64,000 nucleotides of DNA from Streptomyces coacervatus (GTDB taxonomy: Bacteria > Actinomycetota > Actinomycetes > Streptomycetales > Streptomycetaceae). The notes beneath the pieces are model-generated. The model ran no database searches. It saw nothing but the letters and a program-made list of their open reading frames with translations, and was not told the origin of the DNA. Positions 9,585 through 21,200 of this stretch are shown here, one piece after another (positions within the stretch are counted from its first letter, which is position 1; each line of letters starts with the position of its first letter). The position numbers and the translations under genes are program-made. The DNA lies in contig NZ_JARHTP010000004.1 in NCBI RefSeq assembly GCF_029223485.1, forward strand, positions 434,001 through 498,000, given 5' to 3'.

Positions 9585-10269
9585 TCAGCCCGGGTACTTC
9601 CCTGTGGGGGTCGCACCGCGACCTTGATCCGCCTGGTCGAGAACCACAGCGTCGTAATCGGGCGTGTCCGGCAGGGCGTAGTACGTCACCAGGCAATGGC
9701 CCGGGGTGCCTTCGATCAACAAGGACTGATAGCGGAGGGTGAGAGCGCCGACTTCAGGATGCTGCAGTGTCTTGTGCCCGTGGGCGAACGCCCTCTCGTC
9801 GTAGGACTCCCACAACTGGGTGAACTCCGGGCTCTTGAGGAGCAGTTCATCGACGAGCTCAGCGAGATCGGGAGCGTCCGGGTCCGTGCCTGCCAGGGCA
9901 CGCAGCCGGGCGACGCAGCCACGGGTCATCACCTCCCAGTCGGGGAAGAGCTCGCGGGCGATCGGGGGGGAGGAAGACGTACCTCGCGATGTTGCGCTGC
10001 TTGACTGGCCGGCGTTCGATGCCGGTCAGCGTCCGCAGTCCTCCCAGGTTGGAGGCGAGCAGGTCCATGGTGCAGCTGAGCACGCGGGCCGGGACGGGGC
10101 GCAAGCCAAGGTCGTCCAAGAGCTTGTGCTCGGTTTCCCCGAGACGCAACGCCTACGCGAGGGCGTCGAGGACGGCTGGGCTGGGGTAGATCTCGCTGCC
10201 GTGTTCCAGGCGGACGTAGTAGTCGATGCTCACCCCGGCGGGGGTGGCCCACGCCGCCGCATGCGGGAC
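9585..10269 (-). pseudogene. MmyB-type regulator, decayed (fifth family member)
   Basis: Reading leftward from ~10250: GVSIDYYVRLEHGSEIYPSP (second half of the HTH), a TAG stop in ALA-stop-ALRLGETEHK near 10153-10155, LDDLGLRPVPARVLSCTMDL, NIARYVFLPPDR, then a frameshift near 9966-9974 in a run of eight G bases. The last part, GCVARLRALAGTDPDAPDLA to YALPDTPDYDAVVLDQ, is in a third frame. The N-terminal ~40 residues of the HTH are missing. One stop, at least one shift and a lost start make this a clear pseudogene related to the copies at 4255 and 5180. Confidence 0.8.
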
Positions 10270-10373
10270 TACGTGCGCGCACCTCGGTAAACGCTTTTCG
10301 ACGACGATTGAAGTGATGGCAAGTCGCGCGCAGAACTGCGAGGTTGAGGGCTGTCCACGTCACCTACCTCGGG

Positions 10374-10790
10374 ATGCTCATGACCAGGACCTCGCCCCGT
10401 GCCGGCCGACTCGCAGGCTCCGTGGCCTGCGCGTTCATCCTTGTCAGCACCTTGACGAGTGCTGCCGTCGCACAGCCCTCCGGGAGCGACTCTGCCGCCC
10501 GCGCGGCCGCGTCCAACTGCCTGCGCGATGAGAACGCCACCAACCACTGGTGGTGCAACAACAAGGCGGGAATCCGTGTCGAGTGGGACGGAGAGACCGT
10601 CGGCTACCTCAACAGCACCACCAACTGGTTCACCTGCCGATACGAAGGCGACTACACGGGCGGCGGCGGTCCTCACCCCTTCCGCTGGATCTACACGCTC
10701 GCCGACAGTCCGCACCGCAGCCATGGCGGCTGGGGCTTCGTGAAGGACAGCGACGTCTACGACGAGACCAACCCGCTGCCGCCCTGCTGA
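10374..10790 (+). CDS. Small secreted protein of unknown function
   Basis: A 138-residue protein (136 from the second ATG at 10380). An arginine-containing N-terminus is followed by a hydrophobic stretch, LAGSVACAFILVSTLTSAAV, and a likely signal peptidase site near VAQ-PS. The mature part has four Cys, which could form two disulfides, and many aromatic residues (NHWWCNNKAGIRVEWDGETV, NSTTNWFTCRYEGDYTGGG). I do not recognise the family; the size and Trp/Cys content resemble other Streptomyces secreted small proteins. A perfect hairpin follows at 10825-10852. No Shine-Dalgarno is clear, so the start is uncertain by two codons. Confidence 0.7.
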   Translation: MLMTRTSPRAGRLAGSVACAFILVSTLTSAAVAQPSGSDSAARAAASNCLRDENATNHWWCNNKAGIRVEWDGETVGYLNSTTNWFTCRYEGDYTGGGGPHPFRWIYTLADSPHRSHGGWGFVKDSDVYDETNPLPPC

Positions 10791-10824
10791 AGCCGAGCCC
10801 GCGCTGGTACATCGCCCCCCCAGT

Positions 10825-10852
10825 GAACGGCCCCGCTCCGGCGGGGCCGTTC
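10825..10852 (+). terminator. Hairpin terminator after the small secreted protein
   Basis: GAACGGCCCCGC and GCGGGGCCGTTC form a perfect 12-bp stem with a TCCG tetraloop, 34 bp after the stop codon at 10790. Confidence 0.85.
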
Positions 10853-10899
10853 GCGTGTCCCCGCAGCTCCCGGGGCGATCACGGGATGCCGAATGCGAT

Positions 10900-11098
10900 C
10901 TGGGCCCCTGCTGGCGGCGCGGCGGACGTACTTCGAGGCGAGTTCCCCGGCCGCGCTCTTCACGGCCTCCTTGCCGACGTCCGCCGGCACGACGGCGGCT
11001 CCGGCCTCGGCGAAGGCGCGGGCCGTCGCGAGTCCCATGCCTGACGCCGCGCCCGTAACGAGCGCCACCTTGTTCTCGAAGTCGTAGGTCGGGTTCAT
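10900..11098 (-). pseudogene. Short-chain dehydrogenase, N-terminal remnant
   Basis: From the ATG at 11098: MNPTYDFENKVALVTGAASG, then MGLATARAFAEAGAAVVPAD, which is the complete Rossmann TGxxxGxG cofactor site of a classical SDR. Similarity stops after ~60 residues (near ELASKYV) and the catalytic Ser-Tyr-Lys part is absent. An upstream in-frame ATG at 11119 exists. It lies just upstream of the secreted-protein terminator and 50 bp downstream of the intact SDR at 11149-11994. Confidence 0.7.
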
Positions 11099-11148
11099 GG
11101 TGTGCGTCGCTCCGGTCATCGGCCGGTCAAAGACCGGGTCCGGGCGTG

Positions 11149-11994
11149 TCAGGCACTGGTGTCGTCGTAGCCCAGGTTGCCGCCCAGTTCGCGGGAGGCT
11201 TCGGCCTGGGCGAGGAGTTCACGTGCCTTGGCCTCGACGCCTTCGATGGCGTCGGCTCCGGCGACGAAGCGCTGCAGAGGCTTGTCCTGGTCGGCGATGG
11301 TGAGCAGGGCGCGGGCGAGCTTGGCGGGGTCGCCGCTCTGCTGGCCGTTCATGCTTTTCCAGGCCGCGACGGTGGCGGTGGTGCGTTCGGCGTAGTCGTC
11401 GATGGTCGGCTCGGGCCAGGTGGTGGAGGCGTCCACGAGCAGCTCGGTGCGGAAGAAGCCGGGCTCCACGACCGTGGTGTGGATGCCGTAGGGCTCGACG
11501 TCGTAGCGCAGTGACTCCATCCAGCCCTCGACGCCGAACTTGGAGGCGGCGTAGGCGACGCAGAACTCCTGGCCGATGATGCCGGCGGAGGAGGAGAGGG
11601 TGATGACGTGCCCGGCGCGCTGCTTGCGCAGGACGGGCAGGACGGCGCGGGCGACGTTCATCGGGCCGAAGAGGTTGGTCTCGATCTGCTGGCGCATCTG
11701 CGCGGGCGTGATCTCCTCGAAGTAGCCGGCGAAGAAATTGCCGGCGTTGTTGATCAGGACGTCGATGCGGTCGAAGCGGTCGACGGCGGCCTGCGCGGCG
11801 GCCTCGGCGTCCTCCAGGCTGGTGACGTCCAGCTTGGTGACCAGCAGGTTGTCCTGCGGCCCACCGAGGGCCTTCTCGACCTCTTCGGGGCGGCGGCCGG
11901 TGGCGACGACCTGGTGGCCCGTGGCGAGGGCCTCGCGGGCGATGTCCGTGCCCAGACCGCGTCCGGCACCGGTGACGAGAATGACCTTGCTCAT
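11149..11994 (-). CDS. Short-chain dehydrogenase/reductase
   Basis: A 281-residue classical SDR, cytoplasmic and NAD(P)H-dependent. VILVTGAGRGLGTDIARE is the glycine-rich cofactor loop (residues 4-21). NNAGNF is at about residue 87, Ser in TLSSSAGIIGQE at ~138, and the YxxxK motif is YAASK. The C-terminus is longer than in minimal SDRs. It starts 75 bp after the upstream SDR (12070-12837) and probably forms one transcript with it and the SnoaL-like gene, divergent from the MmyB-type regulator at 13759. Substrate not inferable. Confidence 0.9.
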   Translation of the reverse strand: MSKVILVTGAGRGLGTDIAREALATGHQVVATGRRPEEVEKALGGPQDNLLVTKLDVTSLEDAEAAAQAAVDRFDRIDVLINNAGNFFAGYFEEITPAQMRQQIETNLFGPMNVARAVLPVLRKQRAGHVITLSSSAGIIGQEFCVAYAASKFGVEGWMESLRYDVEPYGIHTTVVEPGFFRTELLVDASTTWPEPTIDDYAERTTATVAAWKSMNGQQSGDPAKLARALLTIADQDKPLQRFVAGADAIEGVEAKARELLAQAEASRELGGNLGYDDTSA

Positions 11995-12069
11995 GAGGGG
12001 TTCCTTTTTCAGGCGCCGTGACCCGGCGCTCAGTGGGGTGTGGTGGTGAGGTGTGCGTGTGCCTGTGGG

Positions 12070-12837
12070 TCAGGCCTGGTCGGTGGGCATGATCCACAGT
12101 TCGCCGACGGAGGCGTGGCGGGGGCGGGTGACCATGTAGGCGACACCGTCGGCGATGTCGTCGGGGGCGAGGACCTCGGTCTGCTCGTAGAAGGTGCCGA
12201 TCGCTTCGCGGACCTCGGGCTTGTGGTCGTTGTGCGAGCCGAGCTCGGTGTCCACACCGCCCGGCTCCAGGACGCCGACGCGGACGTGGCGCTGGGTGAC
12301 CTCCTGGCGCAGGGACTCGGTGAAGCCGTTCACGCCGAACTTGGTGAGGTTGTAGACGCCGTAGCCGTTCCAGGCGACGCGGCCTGCGATGGAGCTGATG
12401 TTGACGATGTCGGCGACTCGGCGCGGACCGTCCTCGGCGGCCTTGAGCAGGTGCGGGAGGGCGGCGCGGGTGGTGTAGAGCAGGCCCTGGACGTTGACGG
12501 CGATCATGCGCTCCCATTCGTCGGCGTCCGCGCCGACGACGGGGCCCAGGAGCATCAGGCCGGCGTTGTTGACCAGGGTGTCAAGGCGTCCGAAGTGCTC
12601 GACGGTCCGCTGTACGGCGGCCTCGGCCTGGGCGCGGTCGGTGATGTCCGCTTCCACGACGAGCGCGGTGCCGCCTGCCTTTTCGATCTCGGCGGCCAGG
12701 TCGGTCAGGCGGTCCTTGCGGCGGGCCACGAGGGCGACACAGGCGCCGTCATCGGCGAGCCGGCGGGCGGTGGCGGCGCCGATACCGCTGCTCGCGCCCG
12801 TGACGAGCGCGACGGTACCGGTCAGCTTCGTTGCCAT
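12070..12837 (-). CDS. Short-chain dehydrogenase (YdfG/clavaldehyde dehydrogenase-like)
   Basis: A 255-residue classical SDR. The cofactor motif is VALVTGASSGIGAATARRLA (~residues 9-28), with ALVARRKDRL (the Arg pair suggests NADPH), NNAGLMLLGP, the catalytic Ser in IVNISSIAGRV, and YNLTKFGVNGF (Tyr and Lys). The closing segment PDDIADGVAYMVTRP followed by HASVGELWIMPT is typical of the group that includes clavaldehyde-dehydrogenase-like enzymes. The ATG at 12837 is chosen at the start of similarity; an open extension to 12930 has none. It is the middle gene of a three-gene minus-strand cluster. Confidence 0.88.
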   Translation of the reverse strand: MATKLTGTVALVTGASSGIGAATARRLADDGACVALVARRKDRLTDLAAEIEKAGGTALVVEADITDRAQAEAAVQRTVEHFGRLDTLVNNAGLMLLGPVVGADADEWERMIAVNVQGLLYTTRAALPHLLKAAEDGPRRVADIVNISSIAGRVAWNGYGVYNLTKFGVNGFTESLRQEVTQRHVRVGVLEPGGVDTELGSHNDHKPEVREAIGTFYEQTEVLAPDDIADGVAYMVTRPRHASVGELWIMPTDQA

Positions 12838-12975
12838 GGGGGTGTCCTGTTCTTCTTCGTTCTCTGGATGTGCGGCGTGGGGCCGACGGGGAATCCGTAC
12901 GTGCCGACGGGCGCGGTGAGCGCCGGTCATTGCAATGGCGTAGGGGGACGGCGGGGGAAGCGCGGCGCTCCGCTG

Positions 12976-13545
12976 CTATCCGGCGGGGATGGCGCCCATC
13001 TGCTGGAGGATGCCGAGCATGTCGAGCTGGGCGCGCTCCTCGACGATCTTGCCGTGGGACAGGCGGTAGAAGGCGAAGCTCTCCGCGTGGATCTTCTTGC
13101 CCGTGCCCTCGACTCCGGCGAAGGGTCCCTCGTGCGTGCCGGTCATGGTGTAGCGGATGGCCACGGTGTCGCCCTCGGCCCGCATGTCCTCCACCGTCCA
13201 CTTGAGGTCGGGGAAGGCCTTCATGTTGACGGCGACGATGCCGAGGTAGGTGTCCCGGCCCTGCTGCGTCGTTCCGCCGAAGTGCATGACGATGTCCGGG
13301 CTGATGAACTTCCTCGCCAGCGCGGGGTCGCCGGTGGGCAGGAACTCGCTGGTGAAGCGCTGCATGACGCGCTTGTTCACCTGCGCGGTTCCGTGGTTCC
13401 ACGGGACGGACTCCGCCGCGACGCGAGACGACGAGCCGGAGCCGGCGTTGCCGCCGGCCGCGTCCGCGGCACCCGATCCGAAAGCCGCGAGGCCGAGCGC
13501 TCCCAGCGCCGTGACGACGACGGCCGACTTGGGGTATCGACGCAT
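12976..13545 (-). CDS. Secreted SnoaL/ester-cyclase-like protein
   Basis: A 189-residue protein. The N-terminal ~30 residues form a signal peptide (RRYPKSAVVVTALGALGLAA, cleavage near ADA-AG) and a Gly/Ser linker follows. Residues ~60-185 form an NTF2-like fold of the SnoaL/ester-cyclase group: VMQRFTSEFLPTGD, FISPDIVMHFGG, FPDLKWTVEDMRAEGD, VAIRYTMTGTHEGPFAGV and ESFAFYRLSHGKIVEE. Some family members cyclise polyketide esters, but many have no known activity, and secretion is unusual for this fold. It is upstream of the two SDR genes on the same strand and divergent from the regulator at 13759. Confidence 0.8.
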   Translation of the reverse strand: MRRYPKSAVVVTALGALGLAAFGSGAADAAGGNAGSGSSSRVAAESVPWNHGTAQVNKRVMQRFTSEFLPTGDPALARKFISPDIVMHFGGTTQQGRDTYLGIVAVNMKAFPDLKWTVEDMRAEGDTVAIRYTMTGTHEGPFAGVEGTGKKIHAESFAFYRLSHGKIVEERAQLDMLGILQQMGAIPAG

Positions 13546-13688
13546 GATTCGTCCTTCTGATTACGAGGATCGCAGCGCCGACGGCGCCGCAGAGGGGCTG
13601 GATACGGCTGTAGAAGCGCCGCCGTATCCGGGCCGTTCACACCGCCGTGCGCGGTGCACCACCAACAGAACCGTTTGTCACGGGCGTG

Positions 13689-13728
13689 TGGGAGTCCCTG
13701 ATGAGGGGGTCACTGAGAGGGACTCCCA
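13689..13728 (+). promoter_or_regulatory. Operator-like inverted repeat upstream of an MmyB-type regulator (pair B, copy 1)
   Basis: TGGGAGTCCCT (13689-13699) is inverted as AGGGACTCCCA (13718-13728), a perfect 11-bp match. The right half belongs to a longer conserved stretch, GGGGGTCACTGAGAGGGACT (13705-13724) plus CCCA. It recurs upstream of the regulator at 17157 with about 20 of 24 bases identical and the same distance to the start codon (30 against 31 bp). A likely operator for autoregulation and for the divergent SnoaL/SDR genes. Confidence 0.6.
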
Positions 13729-13758
13729 GCCAGCAGCAAGCGTTCGTAGAGTGAGCAC

Positions 13759-15890
<2,132 letters not shown>

Positions 15891-16128
15891 CCCGGCTTGC
15901 CCGCCTCCGGCACAGCACGGCCATGCGGGGAACGTTCCGACGAGGTGGCCACCATCGACGCCCTCGGAACCGGGAAGCCAAGTCGCCCCGCCCCGGAGGA
16001 CACCCGGCCCAGAAGCTGTGGATCGTGCCGGCACCATCCCAGCGGCCCGCGTTCGCTACGACGAACGGATCCAGGACTGACCAGAGGCCGGTAAGACGGG
16101 CGGTGCGGCGCACGCGCCCCGAGTGGCC

Positions 16129-17010
16129 CTACGCCTCGGGGATCTCCATGCCGAACGCTTCGAGGGTGATGCTGTCGGGCTCGGGGCCACCCCGCACGCC
16201 GGTGTTCAGCGCGTCGATCGCGGCAAGCTGCTCCGTGGTGAGCTCGAAGTCGAAGACGTCAAAGTTCTCGGCAATGCGCGCGGGCTTGGTCGACTTCGGG
16301 ATCACCGAGCGGCCCTGCTGCAGGTGCCAGCGCAGCATCACCTGCGCGGCCGACTTGCCGTGGCTGCGCGCGATGTCGAGCAGCGTCGGGTCGTCGATGG
16401 TGCTCTTCTCGCCACCGCGGTAGGAGGTGATACCACCGATGGGCGACCAGGCCTGCGTCACGATGCCGTTCTGGGCATGCACCTGCTCCAGCTCGGTCTG
16501 CTGGAAGTACGGGTGGAACTCGATCTGGTTCACGGCGGGCACGACGGACGTCTCGGCCAGAAGGCGGCCGAGGTGCTCGGGCATGAAATTGCTGACACCG
16601 ATGGCGCGGACCCGGCCGTCGGCGAGCAGCTTCTCCAGCGCCCGGTAGGCGTCGAGCGTGCGGTCGAAAGCAGAGGTCAGCGGCTGGTGGAGGAGCAGCA
16701 GGTCGAGCTGGTCGACGCCGAGCTTGACGGCGCTCTTGTCGAAGGCGTGCAGGGTGGCGTCGTAGCCGTAGTCGCTGATCCAGACCTTTGTCTCGATGAA
16801 GACATCATCGCGGGCGACACCCGAGCGTCCGAAGCCCTCGCCGACCTCGCGCTCGTTGAGGTACGCGGCGGCCGTGTCGATGTGGCGGTAGCCGAGGCGA
16901 AGGGCCTCCTCGACCGCGGCGCTCGTGACATCGGGCGGGGTCTGGAAGACACCGAGCCCGAGGGCCGGCATCTCCACACCGTTGTTCAGAGTGATCGTGT
17001 TCTTGGGCAT
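16129..17010 (-). CDS. Aldo/keto reductase (2,5-diketo-D-gluconate reductase-like, AKR5 type)
   Basis: A 293-residue TIM-barrel reductase of the same type as 7750-8601. Motifs: [40 protein letters not shown] (catalytic Asp/Tyr), VFIETKVWI (Lys), DLLLLHQPL (His), IGVSNFMPEHL, VNQIEFHPYFQQTELEQVHA and SVIPKSTKPARIAENFDVFD. It begins 146 bp from the divergent regulator copy 4 (17157), its most probable controller. The shared region contains the pair-B box. Confidence 0.9.
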   Translation of the reverse strand: MPKNTITLNNGVEMPALGLGVFQTPPDVTSAAVEEALRLGYRHIDTAAAYLNEREVGEGFGRSGVARDDVFIETKVWISDYGYDATLHAFDKSAVKLGVDQLDLLLLHQPLTSAFDRTLDAYRALEKLLADGRVRAIGVSNFMPEHLGRLLAETSVVPAVNQIEFHPYFQQTELEQVHAQNGIVTQAWSPIGGITSYRGGEKSTIDDPTLLDIARSHGKSAAQVMLRWHLQQGRSVIPKSTKPARIAENFDVFDFELTTEQLAAIDALNTGVRGGPEPDSITLEAFGMEIPEA

Positions 17011-17101
17011 GCCTCGACGGTAGGCACGAGTCGGGCACGAGTGAGAGTCACTGCCGTTATCCCCCGCGCATGATCGCCCGTATGCGGGCGGCGCCGGCGC
17101 T

Positions 17102-17125
17102 GGGGGACACTGACAGACACTCCCA
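17102..17125 (+). promoter_or_regulatory. Conserved upstream box of an MmyB-type regulator (pair B, copy 2)
   Basis: GGGGGACACTGACAGACACT (17102-17121) plus CCCA matches the stretch at 13705-13728 in about 20 of 24 positions. It ends 31 bp before the ATG at 17157, nearly the same spacing as its partner. It lies in the divergent region shared with the AKR at 17010. Confidence 0.55.
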
Positions 17126-17156
17126 CGCAGGCCACCGCGCGGTTACGGTCGATTGC

Positions 17157-18083
17157 ATGGACCTTGGCGGAGACGTTCAGCAGTTCCTCACCAGGATGCG
17201 GGCACGCCTCACTCCAGAGGAGGCCGGTGTGACGGTCTTCGGCGGCGAGCGCCGGGTCCCCGGACTGCGCCGCGAGGAGGTCGCACAGCTCGCCGGAGTG
17301 AGCACGGCGTACTACACGCGGATGGAGCGCGGGAACCTCCGTGGAGTCTCCGAGAGCGTGCTGCGGTCGCTTGCCCGCACCCTGAAGATGAATGACGCCG
17401 AGACCGAGCATTTGTTCGACCTGGCGAGAGCGGCTTCCCAAGGAGCCAGGACGCCCCGCGCCAGGCCGCGGCCCCGTCTGCCGCAGGCGGCGGCCAGGCT
17501 CATCGATGCCATGGGGGACGTCCCGACCGTCGCGCTCGGGCGCCTCGGCGACGTGGTCGGGGCCAACGCCCTCGGACGTGCACTGTTCCCGCACCTGTTC
17601 CCCGAGACCGGCGAACCACTCAACCACACGCGCTACCTCTTCCTCGACGATCGCGCCCACGAGTTCTACACCGACTGGGAAGGCAGCGCCCGCCACGCCG
17701 TGTCGGCCCTACGCCTCATCGCCGGTCGCGACCCCTCGGACGCCGCCCTCATGACCCTCGTCGGCGAGCTCGCCACGCACAGCCCCGAGTTCCGTACCTG
17801 GTGGGCAGGTCACACGGTGACGGTCCATGCAGCCGGAACGAAAGCGATCCGCCACCCCGTCGTGGGTGAACTCACGGTCACCTTCGAGACCTTGGCGCTG
17901 GGATCGAGTCCCGACGTCAAGCTCGTCACCTACCTCGCCGAGCCGGGCACCCCATCGGCCGACGCCCTCGACCTGCTCCGAAGCTGGGTCGCAACCACAC
18001 CCACGTCCACCGGGCGCGAGCACTCCACACCCCAGTCGCCGGCACGCGGGCAGGCCAAACCGGAAGGCACTCCCAACCCGTAG
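17157..18083 (+). CDS. XRE-family regulator with MmyB-like ligand-binding domain (copy 4)
   Basis: A 308-residue regulator. HTH at residues ~8-75: VPGLRREEVAQLAGVSTAYY, TRMERGNLRGVSESVLRSLA. MmyB-like domain: VVGANALGRALFPHLFPETG, HTRYLFLDDRAHEFYTDWEG, SALRLIAGRDPSDAALMTLV, SPEFRTWWAGHTV, RHPVVGELTVTFE and DALDLLRSWV. The ATG at 17157 matches the start of copy 3; an open extension to 17070 has no similarity and contains the conserved upstream box. It is divergent from an AKR (17010). A 30-bp palindromic terminator follows at 18161. Confidence 0.9.
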   Translation: MDLGGDVQQFLTRMRARLTPEEAGVTVFGGERRVPGLRREEVAQLAGVSTAYYTRMERGNLRGVSESVLRSLARTLKMNDAETEHLFDLARAASQGARTPRARPRPRLPQAAARLIDAMGDVPTVALGRLGDVVGANALGRALFPHLFPETGEPLNHTRYLFLDDRAHEFYTDWEGSARHAVSALRLIAGRDPSDAALMTLVGELATHSPEFRTWWAGHTVTVHAAGTKAIRHPVVGELTVTFETLALGSSPDVKLVTYLAEPGTPSADALDLLRSWVATTPTSTGREHSTPQSPARGQAKPEGTPNP

Positions 18084-18160
18084 GCCCCAGCGTCCCGGTG
18101 CGGGCCAAGCCGGAGCGGAACGACCGAAGTCAGTGCTCCGGAACATCAGACCGACCAGGA

Positions 18161-18190
18161 CCCGTCTGCGGTACTGGTACCGCAGACGGG
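18161..18190. terminator. Near-perfect 30-bp palindrome between convergent genes
   Basis: CCCGTCTGCGGTAC and GTACCGCAGACGGG form a perfect 14-bp stem with a 2-base loop. It lies between regulator copy 4 (ends 18083) and the rhamnosidase gene (ends 18217 on the minus strand), so it can act as a bidirectional terminator. Confidence 0.8.
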
Positions 18191-18216
18191 TCACTAATCC
18201 GTACCGCGCCCGCCAC

Positions 18217-21200
18217 TCAGTGCAGTCGGGCGGTCAGGTGGTACCGGCCGGATGGCATCCGGTACGAGGACACCCCGTCCGCGTGGCCGACGAAACGCAC
18301 CCCGTCCGCTCCTGACAGCGGCCTTCGTCCTTCGCGGACAGCATCCGCGGAAGCGGCCGGGAGGCGAAGCGTCGCCTCGCTGTTCGCGGGAACGACAGCG
18401 TCGTACACCAGAGTCCGGCCCGCGTCCTCGACCGCCCATTCGCTGCGGATCTCGCCGTACGGCGATTCGTACGCTCCCGCGACTCGCGTGATCCGACCCG
18501 TGGGATCGATGTGGGGTTGCAGGACGAAGTGCTTGAAGCCGGGGCTCTCCGGGTCGCGGGCGATGCCGGCCATATACACGTACATCCACTCCATGATCGC
18601 GCCGTAGGCGTAGTGGTTGAAGGAGTTCATGCTGACCGGGCCGAACCCGTCCGTCTTCGAGTACGAGTTCCAGCGCTCCCAGACCGTCGTCGCACCGTTC
18701 TTCACCGAGAACAGCCAGGACGGCAGCGCGTCCTGGTGGAGGAGCTTGTACGCCAGGTCCGCGCGGCCTTCGTCGGCGAGGACGGGTGCGAGTACGTTAA
18801 CGCCGAGGAAGCCGACGGAGAGGGTGTTCTCTGCGTATTTGACCCGGCTGCTGTTCGGATGGGCCGCCTTGTAGGCCGCGTCGTTGCCGATGTTGTCCGC
18901 CAACAGGCCGACGAGCGTGCGGCGTTGGGCTTCCGTCTCGTAGAAGCCGAGCTTGAGGACCCACAGCAGGGCGGTCTGGCTGTTGTCCTCCGTCTTCTGG
19001 TTGGGATCGGCACCCGGTTCGATCGGGGAGGCGTCACCGAGGCTGGACTTCACCGTGATCGTGCCGCCCTCGGTGGACAGGTACTTGGTGATGAAGGCCT
19101 GCTTGATACGCGCGAAGAGTTGCTCGTATGTCTCCCCCTCCGCCGGCCGCCCGATCGCGCGGGCCATCCGTGCCATCAGCTGCGCGCTGTAGCCGTAGTA
19201 GATGTCGCTCATCATCTGGGCGCTGGTCTTCTGCGGGGCCAGCCAGTCACCCGTGAGGGAGCCCTGTCCGGCGTAGGTGTCGCCGGTCTGCTGCCGGATC
19301 CAGTCCAGGTAGCGGGTCAGCGCGGGCCAGCTGCGCTCGATGACGGTCGTGTCACCGGTCATCTGCCACACGGTCCACGGCAGGACGACCCCGCAGTCCG
19401 CCCAACCACTACCGCCTCCGGGGAAGTTGTACCGCCCGCCGGGGGCGACCCCGGTGAACTGGGCCTTGTCCGCACCGTAGATGACCGCGGAGTCGACGAC
19501 CGTGTCCTGGAAGTGGCTGAGGAAGACACCGGCGTCGGCGTTGTACAGGCCGGTGGCGGAGAAGACCTGCGTGTCGCCGGTCCAGCCGAGGCGTTCGTCG
19601 CGCTGAGGACAGTCGGTGGGCACCCAGAGGTAGTTGCCTCGTTGTCCCCAACGGATGTTGCTCGCCAGCTGGTTGATGTCGGGATCGTTGGTGGTGACGG
19701 TGCCGATCTCGCGGATCGCGGACGTGGCGACCTTGCCGGTCAGGCCGGTGATCGTGACCTTCTCGGAGGCGGTGACGGACACGTAGCGGAAGCCGTAGAA
19801 GGTCAGGGAGTCCTGGTGGGTCTCGCCGTGCCGGTCGCCCTTGAGGATGTAGGTGCTGGTGGCCTTCGCGCTGCGGAGGTTGGCCCGGTAGACGGAGCCC
19901 ACGGGGCCGTCCGCGCCGGTGCTGTCGTCGTTGAGCATCTCGCCGAACTTGAACTCGACCTTGGCCCCGGCCGGTCCGCGCAGACTGTAGCGGGCCACGC
20001 CGACCATGTTCTGCCCGAGGTCGAAGATCGCGGCCTCTCCGCCGGCGATCGTGACCGGAGCCGAGGCCGCCTTCGCGGGGTCGGTCACCGTCCGGGCGCG
20101 GTCCACGACGATGTGCCCTCGGCCGTTGGGGCTGCCGTCCTGCCCGGTCACCCCGGTGGCCACGGTGATCGACTGCGGTCGGCGGTCCCAGCGGTGCATG
20201 AAGCGTGCGGACTCGCCCGGGTAGGCGAGGAGCTGTACGTCCGGGTACTTGTCCTCGAAGGCGACGCGTTCCACGTCCGACCAGGCCGAGGCGTCGAAGC
20301 CGTGCGACGTCCAGCCCGACAGCTCCATCCGGGCGTCGTAGTTCTGGCCGTCGTAGATGTCGTCGGCCCGGTACGGGCCGGTGTCCGTGGCCTTCCAGCC
20401 GCCCTCCGATGTCGTGACGACCGTCTGCGAGGTGCCGTCGGCGTATCGGATCAGCAGTTTGGCCTTGAGCGCCAGGGCGTTGCCGCTCCTGGAGTAGTAC
20501 GTACTCCCGTCGGAGATACGGCCGTTGTACCAGCCGTTGCCCAGGACGACCCCGATGGTGACGGCCGGCTCCCGTGTCACCAGGTCCGTGACGTCGTAGG
20601 TCAGGTAGTTGAGGCGCGTGTCGTAGTTGGTCCAGCCCGGAGGCAGCAGTTCGATGGTGGTGCCGCCGTCCTGCTCCACGGTGACGTGGTGTCCGTTGAC
20701 GTAGGCCTCGTAGACGCCGAGGGCGGCGACGTACAACCGTGCCTCGCGGATCTGTGACCTCTTCTTGAGAGCTGCTTCCTTTCTGAGCATCGGTGCCCCG
20801 GCCGAGTTGGACGTCTTTCCCTTCATCGCGATCCACTGCGCCCCGTCCCAGTTGGCCGCGCCGTCGGTGCTCATCAGGCCGGTCTCGAAGAACGAGGGGG
20901 ATGCGGTGCCGACGGGGCGGCCTTCGGCGTCCCAGACGGTGACGGTCCAGTGGTAGCGGGTCGAGGCGCCGAGTGACCTGCCCGTGTAGCGGACGGCCAC
21001 CGAGTCGGAGGAGCGGACGCGGCCGCTGTTCCAGACGTCCGCGCGGGCGGAGGTCAGTTTGTCCGGCGAGCTCGCGACGAGAATCTGGTACGCCCCTTGG
21101 CTTCGGCCACGGACTGCCGACCGCATGAACCAGCCGAAGCGCGGTCGGGCGGCGTCCACGCCCAGGGGTTCCGTGCGGTGTTCCACGGTCAGACCGGACA

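Noticed and set aside
11219..12517. 432-codon minus-strand open frame across the two SDR genes
   Set aside because: It is a shifted frame of both SDRs and consists of Arg/His/Gly-rich sequence without motifs.
18511..20757. 748-codon plus-strand open frame
   Set aside because: Entirely antisense to the GH78 gene, with a Val/Gly/Asp-rich shadow composition and no domain.
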